Below are positions 8,184 through 16,691 of a stretch of 40,413 nt of DNA, one piece after another. The stretch lies in the NCBI GenBank assembly GCA_002839805.1, contig PGYT01000058.1, positions 1 through 40,413 on the forward strand. Direction: 5' to 3'. Source of the stretch: Ignavibacteriae bacterium HGW-Ignavibacteriae-2. Its GTDB lineage: Bacteria; Bacteroidota; Ignavibacteria; Ignavibacteriales; Melioribacteraceae. Within the stretch, counting starts at the first letter, position 1. Each line of letters begins with the position of its first letter. The translations under genes and the position numbers were made by a program. The notes under the pieces were generated by a model. That model was not told the DNA's origin. It saw nothing but the letters and a program-made list of their open reading frames with translations, and did not search any database.

Positions 8184-8258
8184 CTAAAACTTGTTGCCAA
8201 ATAAAATTGGCTTCTTTATATATCCTGTATAGAATTTGATGACACTCATATATTTCAT
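8184..8258 (-). CDS. Candidate small ORF / leader peptide upstream of nif3-like gene
   Basis: A 24-codon open frame (ATG at 8258; in-frame ATG at 8249 would give 21 residues) encodes MKYMSVIKFYTGYIKKPIL followed by FGNKF. It ends 7 bases before the terminator stem that precedes the nif3-like gene. A good promoter (TTGAAT, 17 bases, TATATT) lies immediately upstream, with predicted initiation close to the first ATG. The peptide is basic and hydrophobic with no run of a single amino acid, so it does not look like a classical amino-acid biosynthesis leader. It could instead be a chance frame inside an untranslated leader RNA. Confidence 0.3.
   Translation of the reverse strand: MKYMSVIKFYTGYIKKPILFGNKF
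8196..8211 (-). other. Small leader hairpin upstream of the terminator
   Basis: GCCAA (8196-8200) and TTGGC (8207-8211) form a 5-base-pair hairpin with a 6-base loop inside the candidate leader ORF. On the minus strand its TTTGG arm could alternatively pair with CCAAA at the foot of the terminator stem. That would be a weak but possible mutually exclusive structure. Confidence 0.3.
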
Positions 8259-8264
8259 TCTGTA

Positions 8265-8293
8265 AATATAGCATAAAATTAAAACTGATTCAA
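8265..8293 (-). promoter_or_regulatory. Promoter for the leader / nif3-like transcript
   Basis: On the minus strand TTGAAT (8293-8288) and TATATT (8270-8265) are separated by 17 bases, the optimum for a housekeeping promoter. Expected initiation is near 8258, inside the ispG-nif3 gap. A transcript of roughly 80-90 bases would end at the terminator at 8137-8176, or continue into the nif3-like gene and the zinc-ribbon gene. Confidence 0.5.
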
Positions 8294-8316
8294 TCATCTG
8301 TAATATTAAAGAATTA

Positions 8317-10260
8317 TTAAGTCTTTTCAATCCAGTCACCGTTTTCTCTAATAATTTCAATTAATTCATCAACAGCGTCGGCCGAATCTATACTTTTGCG
8401 TACAACTTCTTTCCCTTTATACAGTGTAATTTTGCCTATACCCGATCCTACATAACCATAATCCGCGTCAGCCATTTCTCCAGGTCCGTTTACAATACAG
8501 CCCATTATCCCAATTTTAACACCTTTTAAGTGTTCAGTGCGTTTTCTTATTTTATTTGTTACCTCAACAAGATCAAAAAGTGTACGTCCGCAGGATGGAC
8601 ATGCGATATACTCCGTTTTTGAAATTCTAACCCGAACCGCTTGAAGTATTCCGAACGAAGTACGATTAATTAACTCTGTATAAGAATTAAAATTATTATT
8701 GTAAGTAAGCCAAATACCATCACCGAAACCATCAATATACAAAGCACCTATATCGGTTGAACTGAACAACCGGAATTGATCCTCACTGATATCCTTATAA
8801 TTCCTTTTAAATATTACCGGATTTTTTATCCCTTTTTCATAAAACTCCAATAAAATCCTTCGCTGGTCGGCCATACCATGCTCGTTTTCAGTCTCTAAAA
8901 CGAAAACAATTTTTTCGTCATTTAAGATACCCGAAAGATCGTTATTAAATAGATCATCTGATTTTATGGAGATAAAGTTCAATATAAAGGATTTGTTTTG
9001 GGCTGATAGATAAACATTTTTATTCTGAAACCAGGGAAACCCGATTGTTTTATCCTTAAAAGTCGACCAAAAATCGTAATTATAAATGGCGTTTAAACTT
9101 AATGGTTTTTCGAAAGGCAAACTATAATTCCCTAAAAATAAGTAGTCGGCGGCCAAATCACTCATATTCCACTTATCCAATTCTTCGGAATAAGTGTAAC
9201 CGATTGCAATTAGATCCTGGTGCTTCTCAATTTTTTTTATACTGAAGTCCGCGAACACTTTAGGTAAATTGCTGCCTCCGATATTGCCGACTTGTAAAGT
9301 TTCGTATTTTAAGTATTCGGTGGGACTCTTTGATAGAAAATTAACCGGGACTATGGGTTTATGATTATCACGTCCCTTGTATCGGTCGGCCAATTGAATT
9401 GCCACTGGTGATTCGGCTTCGGGTTCTTCAGTTAATGAAACTCTTATAGTATCGCCAATACCGTCTTCTAAAAGAGTTCCGATGCCAACTGATGATTTTA
9501 TTCTTGCGTCTTCACCATCCCCGGCTTCTGTAACTCCCAAATGAAGCGGGTAATTCATTGCTTCTTCTTCCATTTTCTGAATTAAAAGCCTGTATGCCTG
9601 CACCATTACTTGAGTGTTACTTGCTTTCATGGAAAGAACAATTTCGTGATAGTTCAAATCCCGGCAAATTCTTACAAACTCAAGCGCTGATTCCACCATA
9701 CCCAGAGGTGTATCTCCGTAACGACTCATTATCCTGTCTGATAATGAACCATGATTAGTACCAATACGCATGGCGGTTCCATACTCTTTGCATATTTTTA
9801 CTAACGGGGAAAATTTTTGTCTAATACGTTCTATTTCTTCTACATATTGTTTATCAGTGTATTCTATCTGTTGGAATTTTTTTTTATCAGCGTAATTGCC
9901 GGGGTTTAAACGTACTTTTTCAACTATCCGCGCGGCCATTTCGGCGGCATTTGGAGTAAAATGTATATCCGCAATTAGGGGAACGTTATATCCGCGATTA
10001 ATTAATTCCTTTTTTATATTTTCAAGATTCTTTGCTTCGTTAATACTGGGAGCCGTTATACGAACATATTCACAACCGGCCTTCACCATACGAATGGTTT
10101 GTTCAACGGTTGCAATAGTATTCATTGTATCTGTTGTAGTCATAGATTGAATACGTATAGGATTTGTTCCACCTAATGGGGTGTTTCCTATATTTACTTC
10201 TCTTGTTTTATAGCGGGAGTATTGTGTAAGACTGTTGCAGTACTTTTTATATTCGGTCAT
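8317..10260 (-). CDS. ispG: 4-hydroxy-3-methylbut-2-enyl diphosphate synthase, long form (IspG/GcpE)
   Basis: Catalyses the reductive conversion of MEcPP to HMBPP, the penultimate step of the MEP isoprenoid pathway. The TIM-barrel half starts with NTPLGGTNPIRIQSMTTTDT and continues through LIADIHFTPNAAEMAARIVE, RLNPGNYADK and RIGTNHGSLSDRI. The [4Fe-4S] ligands are C554 and C557 (CPSCGRT), C588 and E595 (GCIVNGPGEMADADYGYVG). At 647 residues it is much longer than the roughly 370-residue E. coli type. The extra approximately 250 residues lie between barrel and iron-sulfur domain (about 275-545), the three-domain form known from Bacteroidota, Chlamydiae and plants. It is expressed separately from the nif3-like gene downstream because a terminator intervenes. 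Confidence 0.96.
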   Translation of the reverse strand: MTEYKKYCNSLTQYSRYKTREVNIGNTPLGGTNPIRIQSMTTTDTMNTIATVEQTIRMVKAGCEYVRITAPSINEAKNLENIKKELINRGYNVPLIADIHFTPNAAEMAARIVEKVRLNPGNYADKKKFQQIEYTDKQYVEEIERIRQKFSPLVKICKEYGTAMRIGTNHGSLSDRIMSRYGDTPLGMVESALEFVRICRDLNYHEIVLSMKASNTQVMVQAYRLLIQKMEEEAMNYPLHLGVTEAGDGEDARIKSSVGIGTLLEDGIGDTIRVSLTEEPEAESPVAIQLADRYKGRDNHKPIVPVNFLSKSPTEYLKYETLQVGNIGGSNLPKVFADFSIKKIEKHQDLIAIGYTYSEELDKWNMSDLAADYLFLGNYSLPFEKPLSLNAIYNYDFWSTFKDKTIGFPWFQNKNVYLSAQNKSFILNFISIKSDDLFNNDLSGILNDEKIVFVLETENEHGMADQRRILLEFYEKGIKNPVIFKRNYKDISEDQFRLFSSTDIGALYIDGFGDGIWLTYNNNFNSYTELINRTSFGILQAVRVRISKTEYIACPSCGRTLFDLVEVTNKIRKRTEHLKGVKIGIMGCIVNGPGEMADADYGYVGSGIGKITLYKGKEVVRKSIDSADAVDELIEIIRENGDWIEKT

Positions 10261-10289
10261 AAATAATTCGATAGTTATGATTTGTTAAA

Positions 10290-10325
10290 CAAATATATTA
10301 GGCAATAAGTTCTACAAGCGGTCAA
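10290..10325 (-). promoter_or_regulatory. Candidate ispG promoter
   Basis: On the minus strand TATATTTG (10297-10290) matches the TAnnTTTG -7 element. TTGACC (10325-10320) lies 22 bases upstream, somewhat farther than optimal. It is located in the gap between the DJ-1-like gene and ispG, about 30 bases before the ispG ATG. Confidence 0.4.
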
Positions 10326-10327
10326 TA

Positions 10328-10843
10328 TCAGTTGATAATATTATTTATGAAAATATTAACAAAATCTGCCGCCGCCGATGGGGATTGCGCAGTTATAATA
10401 TTTTTGCTCTGAACAACAGGCCGGTCAATGTAAATAGCACCTTCTTTCTCCAGTTCTTTTCTATCTCCTGGGAAGCATGTTGATTCTACTGCTTTTAAAA
10501 GACCTGCTTTTGCCAGTATTACAGGAGCGCTGCAAATGGATGCAACTATTTTCTGCGAAACATTAAATTTCTTAACGATATCTATAAGTGAAGCGTTTGT
10601 CCAATAATTTCGTATCCCCGATCCTCCGCTGATGATAATTCCACAAAAATTATTCGGACGTATATTAAAAAACTTAATGTCAGGTTTAACGCGTATTCCA
10701 TTGTTCCCGATACAAAGATTTTCAGAGTCGGAGGCAATAAAAAATTGAATATCCCCCCTCTGAAATCCATTTTTTATAGTTAAATATTCAACTTCATTAA
10801 AATCATTGTCCGCTAAAACGAGTAGAACGCTTTTTTTTATCAA
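10328..10843 (-). CDS. DJ-1/PfpI family protein
   Basis: 171 residues of the class I glutamine-amidotransferase-like superfamily. The nucleophile elbow is ASICSAPVILAKAGLL with C104. An acidic partner in DFNEVEY (E17 or E19) is positioned as in DJ-1/YajL/PfpI proteins. PGDRKELEKEGA and DRPVVQSKNIITAQSPSAAADF are also typical of the family. Members act as chaperones, protein or glyoxal deglycases or proteases, and which applies here cannot be told from sequence. The only available start is a TTG at 10843, because an in-frame stop lies 18 bases upstream and no ATG or GTG intervenes. It is divergent from dnaG across a 440-base gap. Confidence 0.87.
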   Translation of the reverse strand: MIKKSVLLVLADNDFNEVEYLTIKNGFQRGDIQFFIASDSENLCIGNNGIRVKPDIKFFNIRPNNFCGIIISGGSGIRNYWTNASLIDIVKKFNVSQKIVASICSAPVILAKAGLLKAVESTCFPGDRKELEKEGAIYIDRPVVQSKNIITAQSPSAAADFVNIFINNIIN

Positions 10844-11283
10844 GGGATAATCTTCAAATTAAATAAACATAAAGATATAAAAAGAAAAAATGCTTAACAA
10901 TTTATAACACTGAACATTTTCTTTCGCTTCTAAAAGAGGATAACATGAAGTAATTCCTGTTTTATAAGTTAATTGTCACAAAATATTTAGTAATTATTTG
11001 TTTTTAGTAATAAATTCACGCATTATAAATCTTGATAAAAATAAGTCCTAATATTTATTGGTCGTAAATTATCGTAGGATAATTTCAAGTTAATTTTTTA
11101 TTATTATCCAAAATAATGTTTATGATAAGACAAAAAAATTGACTGCCAGACAGTTTTTTTTTGTAAAAGCCGTAGAAATAAAACAAACGGCTATCAAATA
11201 AAAATCCTTTAAATAGACTAGATTGGTGGCTGAGTTTAAAGTTTTTAGATATTAATACAACATAAAATTAAGTAATTATTGTA
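10844..11283. other. Long intergenic region between the DJ-1-like gene and dnaG
   Basis: 440 bases of very AT-rich DNA with no credible protein frame. It must contain the divergent promoters of the DJ-1-like gene and dnaG. Two hairpins stand out near its right end. ACTG/CAGT around CCAGA at 11142-11154 is followed by nine Ts (11154-11162) and is terminator-like. AGCCGT (11168-11173) and ACGGCT (11187-11192) form a 6-base-pair stem with a 13-base loop. No known RNA family is recognised, so a small transcript ending at 11162 is possible but unproven. Confidence 0.5.
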
Positions 11284-13164
11284 ATGCGAATACCAGAAAA
11301 TCAAATTGAAGAAATAAGAAGTTCTGCCAATATACTCGATATTGTTTCGGGATATGTACAGTTACGAAAACGGGGGAGAAACTTTATAGGTTCGTGCCCG
11401 TTTCATAACGAAAAAACCCCTTCTTTTACTGTTAGCGAAGAGAAACAAATTTTTCACTGCTTTGGATGCGGTGCAGGTGGAAATGTCTATAAATTTTTAA
11501 TGGATTTCAAAAATATTTCTTTTGTCGAAGCTGTTCAGGAAGTGGCCGACCAGATAGGAGTTAAAATAAATTTCGAACAGGATAAATTCAGTTCGGAACA
11601 AAACGAGTTGGAGAAATATTATGAAATAAACGTTCTTGCGGCGAAATTTTTTTCAAACAAACTTCTTAATTCCGATGACGGTGAGGAAGGGAGAGAATAT
11701 TTTAAAAATCGTAAGATTAAACCGCAAACTCAAAGAGCATTCGGATTAGGATATGCTTCAGCATTATGGGAAAATTTACTGTTTTATTTGAATGAAAATA
11801 GAGTTGATTTAAATGATACCTATCATTTAGGTCTTATTGATAAACGTGATGACGGCAGTTACTACGACAAATTCCGAGGTCGAATAATTTTCCCTATCTT
11901 TTCACCTAATGGAAGGGTGATAGCCTTTGGGGGTCGAATTCTGGATAATTCGGCAAAGGCAGCAAAATATTTAAATTCACCCGAGTCCTCAATTTACTCT
12001 AAGCGAAGATCTCTATACGGACTTTTCCAATCGAAAGATGAAATAAGAAAATTAAATAAAGTTATTCTGGTAGAAGGATACATGGATTTGATTTCTCTTT
12101 ATCAGCATGGTGTAAAAAATGTAGTAGCCTCTTCCGGAACATCGCTTACAGAAGAACAAGTTCAACTGCTTTCGCGATTCACCCGTAATATAACAGTTTT
12201 ATTCGATGCGGATGAAGCAGGACAAAAAGCGGCAATGAGAAGTATAGAAATATTACTTAAGCAGGATTTTGATGTTAAAATAGTACTATTGCCTGAAAAT
12301 GAAGATCCCGATAGTTATATCAATAAATTCGGGCGTGAGAGTTTTGATGACAAATTAGACAGAGCACAGAATTTCCTTGAATTTCAAATGGATCAATACA
12401 AAAAAGCTGGATCGTTGGAAGATCCGGTACGGCAAGCGGAGGCAATTAGGTCTTTGGTGGGCTCAGCTGCATTGGTTTCCGATACTTTGAAACGTAATCT
12501 GCTAATTAAATCAATTTCTAAAAAATTTAATCTTCGAGAAAAACTTATTGAAACTGAACTTGAAAAACATCTAAATCAAATTGAAGCAAAAGAAGCGCGA
12601 ATCTCGCAAAACGCACCAACAACTTCCTCAACACCAATCCCCAAAACACATCTAACAAAAGAGAAAAACGGCAATGGATTAAGCGCATTCGAAAAAGAAA
12701 TTATTAGACTTTTCTTTGAGGGCAACGAAGAGGTAATTGGTATTATTTGTGACCATATTGAACCTGAAGATTTTTTAAATGAAACATTCCAGGAAATTGC
12801 TGGTATTGTGAGGGATTCTTATTTGCAGCACATCATTTCTCCAGCTGCCTTGATTCAAAAAATTAATGACGATGAAGTCAAAAATTTTATTTTATCAATA
12901 AGTTTATCGCAGGAAGCAATTAGTAAAAAATGGGCCGAAAGAAACCATGATGGAACAATGGAGTTTAATATTATTAAATATACTGAAGATGTAATAAAAA
13001 AATACAGGCTTCTTAAAATTGACAGTGTAATTAAAATTAATAACCAAAGGCTTGCTTCTCTTGATAATGAGGAAGAAATGATAGAAATTTTGAAAGAGAA
13101 CCAAGAATTACAAGAAGAGAAAAAAATAATTCAGGAAAGTAACGGAACATCTTATATTGAGTAG
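11284..13164 (+). CDS. dnaG: DNA primase DnaG
   Basis: 626 residues; makes the RNA primers for chromosomal replication and works with the DnaB helicase. The N-terminal CHC2 zinc finger has C38, H41, C59 and C62 (CPFHNEKTPSF and FHCFGCGAGGN). The catalytic core follows, with the Toprim motifs VILVEGYMDLISLY and VLFDADEAGQKAA and, further on, DPDSYI. The C-terminal region after a low-complexity Ser/Thr/Pro linker (about 440-455) is the helicase-interaction domain and is weakly conserved. The ATG at 11284 begins MRIPENQIEEIRSSANILDI, the standard DnaG start. A GH13-type gene follows after only 5 bases, so the two are co-transcribed. Confidence 0.97.
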   Translation: MRIPENQIEEIRSSANILDIVSGYVQLRKRGRNFIGSCPFHNEKTPSFTVSEEKQIFHCFGCGAGGNVYKFLMDFKNISFVEAVQEVADQIGVKINFEQDKFSSEQNELEKYYEINVLAAKFFSNKLLNSDDGEEGREYFKNRKIKPQTQRAFGLGYASALWENLLFYLNENRVDLNDTYHLGLIDKRDDGSYYDKFRGRIIFPIFSPNGRVIAFGGRILDNSAKAAKYLNSPESSIYSKRRSLYGLFQSKDEIRKLNKVILVEGYMDLISLYQHGVKNVVASSGTSLTEEQVQLLSRFTRNITVLFDADEAGQKAAMRSIEILLKQDFDVKIVLLPENEDPDSYINKFGRESFDDKLDRAQNFLEFQMDQYKKAGSLEDPVRQAEAIRSLVGSAALVSDTLKRNLLIKSISKKFNLREKLIETELEKHLNQIEAKEARISQNAPTTSSTPIPKTHLTKEKNGNGLSAFEKEIIRLFFEGNEEVIGIICDHIEPEDFLNETFQEIAGIVRDSYLQHIISPAALIQKINDDEVKNFILSISLSQEAISKKWAERNHDGTMEFNIIKYTEDVIKKYRLLKIDSVIKINNQRLASLDNEEEMIEILKENQELQEEKKIIQESNGTSYIE

Positions 13165-13169
13165 TAGTT

Positions 13170-14642
13170 ATGATCAATAATCCTCAAATATATGAAATTA
13201 ACACGCGAGTCTGGATAAACAGATTTGCGACAAAAAAAGCGCCTGTTAAAATTACACAAGTGCCCAAAGTTTACTGGCAAACAATTAAAGATTTGGGTTT
13301 CGATTATGTTTGGCTAATGGGCATGTGGCAAACCGTTCCGGACTCTGTAGAAAAATATTGTTTTGTCGACAATCTTTTAAAAGAGTATACAGCCGCTCTG
13401 CCGGATTGGAAAAAAGAAAACGTAGTCGGCTCACCTTACGCGATCGATAAATATATTATCAATCCAATTTTTGGTTCTACAGAAGATCTTATTACACTTA
13501 AAGAAACTCTTCATAATTATGGCTTAAAATTATTACTCGATTTTATTCCAAACCATTTTCACGCTGAAACCTCACTTTTACAAACTAACCCGGAAATATT
13601 TCTTGAAGCTAATGAAGAATTAAATAGTATAGATGGAACAACATTCTACAAAGCTGAAAATTCGGAAAAATATTATGCTCACGGACGCGACCCTTATTTT
13701 CCAGCCTGGCAAGACACTATTCAGGTGAATTATTTTAGTCAAAAATCCAGAGATTTTATGACTGAGCAGCTTCTAGCGATAAGCGAACTATGCGATGGTG
13801 TTAGATGCGATATGGCGATGCTTTCTTTAAATGAGATTTTCAATAAAACATGGAACTATGTAATCTCCAGTTACAAAATTCCCAGCAACGAATTTTGGAG
13901 TGTTGCAATTAAAAAAGTAAAGGAGAAAAATCCAGATTTTTTATTTGTTGCAGAAGCTTATTGGAATTTGGAATACTATCTTCAGAAATTAGGTTTCGAT
14001 TTTACTTACGATAAAACTTTGTACGACAAGTTATTAAAAGGTGATGTAAATTCTTTACGGGAATATTTTAAAGCGGATATAGATTATCAGAGCAAACTAG
14101 TAAGGTTTTTGGAAAATCACGACGAGCCTCGTTCGGCCGAAAAATTCAGTTTAACTAAATTAAAAGCCGCTGCGGTAATCGCATACACAGTTCCCGGAAT
14201 GAGATTGTTTTTCGACGGACAATTTGAGGGTAAAACAATAAAATTGCCTGTTCAATTAGGACGTGAACCTGTAGAGGAGGCAAACCCCAACTTCCAGATA
14301 TTTTATGACAGATTGCTTGGTATTATTGAGGATGATATTTTTAAATTCGGTGAATGGAAATTATTAACCCCTTTAACAAGAGGAGGAACGGATAAAACAT
14401 ATAATAATATTCTAACCTGGAGTTGGACATATAAAGATAATTTTCGTTTGATAGCTATAAATTATTCGCAGTTTATCTCAACATGCCATATTAAATTAGA
14501 TTTAACTAAAATTGGCGCCTCCGTTAATTTTTACGACGAAATAAACAATGTTTATTACGGACGTAATACCGAAAATTTAAAAAGTATCGGGTTGTATATT
14601 GAACTAAAACCTTTCCGCGGCCATATTCTTAAAATTATTTAA
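13170..14642 (+). CDS. GH13 alpha-amylase family glycoside hydrolase
   Basis: 490 residues without a signal peptide, so probably cytoplasmic. The conserved amylase regions are in order: region I LLLDFIPNHF (D124-H129), region II GVRCDMAM with nucleophile D214, region III FVAEAYW with acid/base E262, and region IV FLENHDEPR with D318. The complete catalytic triad argues for an active enzyme on alpha-glucans such as glycogen or maltodextrin, although the substrate cannot be deduced. A C-terminal beta domain with GRNTENLKS follows. The start lies 5 bases after the dnaG stop. This unusual pairing of primase with a glucan enzyme presumably reflects co-transcription rather than shared function. Confidence 0.88.
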   Translation: MINNPQIYEINTRVWINRFATKKAPVKITQVPKVYWQTIKDLGFDYVWLMGMWQTVPDSVEKYCFVDNLLKEYTAALPDWKKENVVGSPYAIDKYIINPIFGSTEDLITLKETLHNYGLKLLLDFIPNHFHAETSLLQTNPEIFLEANEELNSIDGTTFYKAENSEKYYAHGRDPYFPAWQDTIQVNYFSQKSRDFMTEQLLAISELCDGVRCDMAMLSLNEIFNKTWNYVISSYKIPSNEFWSVAIKKVKEKNPDFLFVAEAYWNLEYYLQKLGFDFTYDKTLYDKLLKGDVNSLREYFKADIDYQSKLVRFLENHDEPRSAEKFSLTKLKAAAVIAYTVPGMRLFFDGQFEGKTIKLPVQLGREPVEEANPNFQIFYDRLLGIIEDDIFKFGEWKLLTPLTRGGTDKTYNNILTWSWTYKDNFRLIAINYSQFISTCHIKLDLTKIGASVNFYDEINNVYYGRNTENLKSIGLYIELKPFRGHILKII

Positions 14643-15017
14643 CTATACTCAAAACTTTTACTCGACCTTGTTTGAATAAGGTTCATAATTATCTTCTCAA
14701 CTATTTTTATCCATAGAGAAAGAGTAATTTCGAGAGGAATTTATAATATTGGATAAAACAACTAAAACAATTGTAGTGGACGATTGAATTTGAAAAAAAT
14801 ATTGAATTCCACAATGTGAATTTCGATTGTAATCAGAGCTATGAACAAAAAATTATAGAATTTCGCCTAAATTTAAAATGTAAATTCTGGTTTCGTTGGT
14901 GCATTGAAAATATTCATTGAATTAATAATAATAATTATGCTTTGTTCTTTTTTCTAAAAGAATATAAATGCATTATATTTGCACAATTAATTTGAATTAA
15001 TAGTTGAGAGGTTTGTT
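14643..15017. other. Intergenic region before glyS, with a possible decayed gene start
   Basis: A weak hairpin (ACCTT 14665-14669, AAGGT 14678-14682) may end the amylase transcript. After AGAGGA (14733-14738), a TTG at 14749 opens DKTTKTIVVDD and then stops at 14785. The plus-one frame then stays open to 14920 (EFEKNIEFHNVNFDC and onward). This resembles a broken response-regulator start, but the similarity is short. The rest is AT-rich and contains the glyS promoter. Confidence 0.35.
14974..14981 (+). promoter_or_regulatory. TATATTTG -7 element of glyS
   Basis: TATATTTG is identical to the elements before rpsT and arsR. It lies 36 bases upstream of the proposed AUC start, leaving room for a short leader with the AGAGG ribosome binding site. 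No TTTG/TTGACA element is present at the ideal distance. Confidence 0.5.
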
Positions 15018-16499
15018 ATCGCACAGAAAAATCAAAATAGCATTGTTGAGAAGGTTGTATCCCTATCAAAAAGAAGAGGATTTGTTTTTCAATCAAGTGA
15101 AATATACGGTGGATTAAACGGCTGCTGGGATTACGGTCCGCTTGGTGTTGAATTACTTAAAAATATAAAAGAAGAATGGTGGAAAACGATGACCTACCGC
15201 GAAGATGTTGAAGGACTTGACGCATCGATACTTATGCATCCGCGTGTATGGGAGGCTTCCGGTCATGTTGAAAATTTTACTGATCCAATGATAGACTGTA
15301 AACAGTGTAAATCCAGATTCCGTGTAGATACTTTAGGCGAAGCTATTGCGGAAAAGAAAAAAGAAAAGCTCGTAGAAGTTTTCGAAGGAAATTTGACCGG
15401 AGAAAATTTAGATAAATGGAATACCATTAAAGAGATTCATGATTCACTGGAAAAAAGATTTGAATCTATATTAGAATCGAAAGAATTATCATTCGAATTA
15501 TTGGCTGAGGTAAACTGTCCGAATTGCGGAACCAAAGGTCAATTTACGGAACCGCGCAGTTTTAATCTTATGTTCAAAACATTTGTTGGACCGGTGGAAA
15601 GCAGTGAAAACACTGTTTATTTACGACCTGAAACAGCTCAGGGAATTTTTGTTAATTTCTTAAACGTTCAGGGAGCCAGTCGTCAGAAATTACCTTTCGG
15701 TATCGCTCAAATAGGCAAAGCATTCCGTAACGAAATTAACACAAAAAACTTCTTGTTCAGAACACGCGAGTTCGAACAAATGGAGATGCAATACTTTGTT
15801 AAACCGATAGAAGACAAAAAAAATTACGACGAGTGGAAAGAACGCAGAATTCAGTGGTTTAAAGATTTAGGAATGACTCCGGAAAAATTACGTTTCCACG
15901 ACCACCCGGCGGATAAATTGGCGCACTACGCCAAGGAAGCTACCGATATCGAGTACGAATTTCCTTTCGGGTGGGGTGAGATAGAAGGCATTCATAACAG
16001 AACTGATTTTGATCTTAGCAGGCATCAGCAATACTCGGGAAAATCCCAGCAATATTTTGACGATGAAACAAAAGAAAAATTTGTTCCTTTTATAATTGAA
16101 ACCTCAGCCGGCGCAAGCCGATCTTTTATGGCGTTTTTAGTTGACGCATACAGCGAAGAAGAGGTAAACGGTGAACAAAGAGTTGTGCTCCGTTTTCATC
16201 CCAGATTAGCGCCAATAAAAGTGGCAATATTTCCACTTGTAAATAAAGACGGTATGCCGGAAATTGCCCGCAGAATTGAGGCGGATTTAAGACCCCATAT
16301 GAAAGTATTTTACGATAACAAAGGCGCAGTTGGTAGAAGATACCGACGGCAGGATGAAGCGGGAACCCCATTCTGCGTTACAGTGGATACCCAAACATTA
16401 GATGACAATACAGTTACTGTACGCGAGCGTGATTCAATGATTCAGGAAAGAGTTGATATAGATAAACTGCTTATGTTTTTTATACAAAAATTGAAATAA
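15018..16499 (+). CDS. glyS: Glycyl-tRNA synthetase, single-chain alpha2 type, with apparent AUC start
   Basis: 493 residues; a class II synthetase that charges tRNA-Gly. Conserved features include [20 protein letters not shown] followed by [11 protein letters not shown]. Two zinc CxxC pairs lie at about 94/97 and 167/170. Motif 2 is [20 protein letters not shown] and motif 3 is in [15 protein letters not shown]. The conserved N-terminus continues well upstream of the first ATG (15189), which would delete the essential region before residue 58. The frame is open back to a stop at 14988 and contains no ATG, GTG or TTG. The best start is ATC at 15018, six bases after GAGAGG (15006-15011). It reads (M)[15 protein letters not shown], where family members begin. 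A strong terminator follows. Confidence 0.93.
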   Translation: MAQKNQNSIVEKVVSLSKRRGFVFQSSEIYGGLNGCWDYGPLGVELLKNIKEEWWKTMTYREDVEGLDASILMHPRVWEASGHVENFTDPMIDCKQCKSRFRVDTLGEAIAEKKKEKLVEVFEGNLTGENLDKWNTIKEIHDSLEKRFESILESKELSFELLAEVNCPNCGTKGQFTEPRSFNLMFKTFVGPVESSENTVYLRPETAQGIFVNFLNVQGASRQKLPFGIAQIGKAFRNEINTKNFLFRTREFEQMEMQYFVKPIEDKKNYDEWKERRIQWFKDLGMTPEKLRFHDHPADKLAHYAKEATDIEYEFPFGWGEIEGIHNRTDFDLSRHQQYSGKSQQYFDDETKEKFVPFIIETSAGASRSFMAFLVDAYSEEEVNGEQRVVLRFHPRLAPIKVAIFPLVNKDGMPEIARRIEADLRPHMKVFYDNKGAVGRRYRRQDEAGTPFCVTVDTQTLDDNTVTVRERDSMIQERVDIDKLLMFFIQKLK

Positions 16500-16522
16500 A
16501 ATTAACTCTTGATTTTCTAAAG

Positions 16523-16554
16523 ACCCGGTTATCCATGCCGGGTTTTTAATTTTT
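16523..16554 (+). terminator. Intrinsic terminator of glyS
   Basis: ACCCGG (16523-16528) and CCGGGT (16538-16543) form a GC-rich stem with a 9-base loop. The sequence TTTTTAATTTTT follows directly. It lies 24 bases after the glyS stop codon. Confidence 0.85.
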
Positions 16555-16691
16555 AAACTTCATATCACAAATCCAGTTTCATGCAATTATTTGTAACTCC
16601 GCTATTAAACGAAGATTAAACTATTAAATTACATCCTGTTTTTTTACATTTCAACATATTATATGCAAATAGAATTTATTGGGGAGGGATT

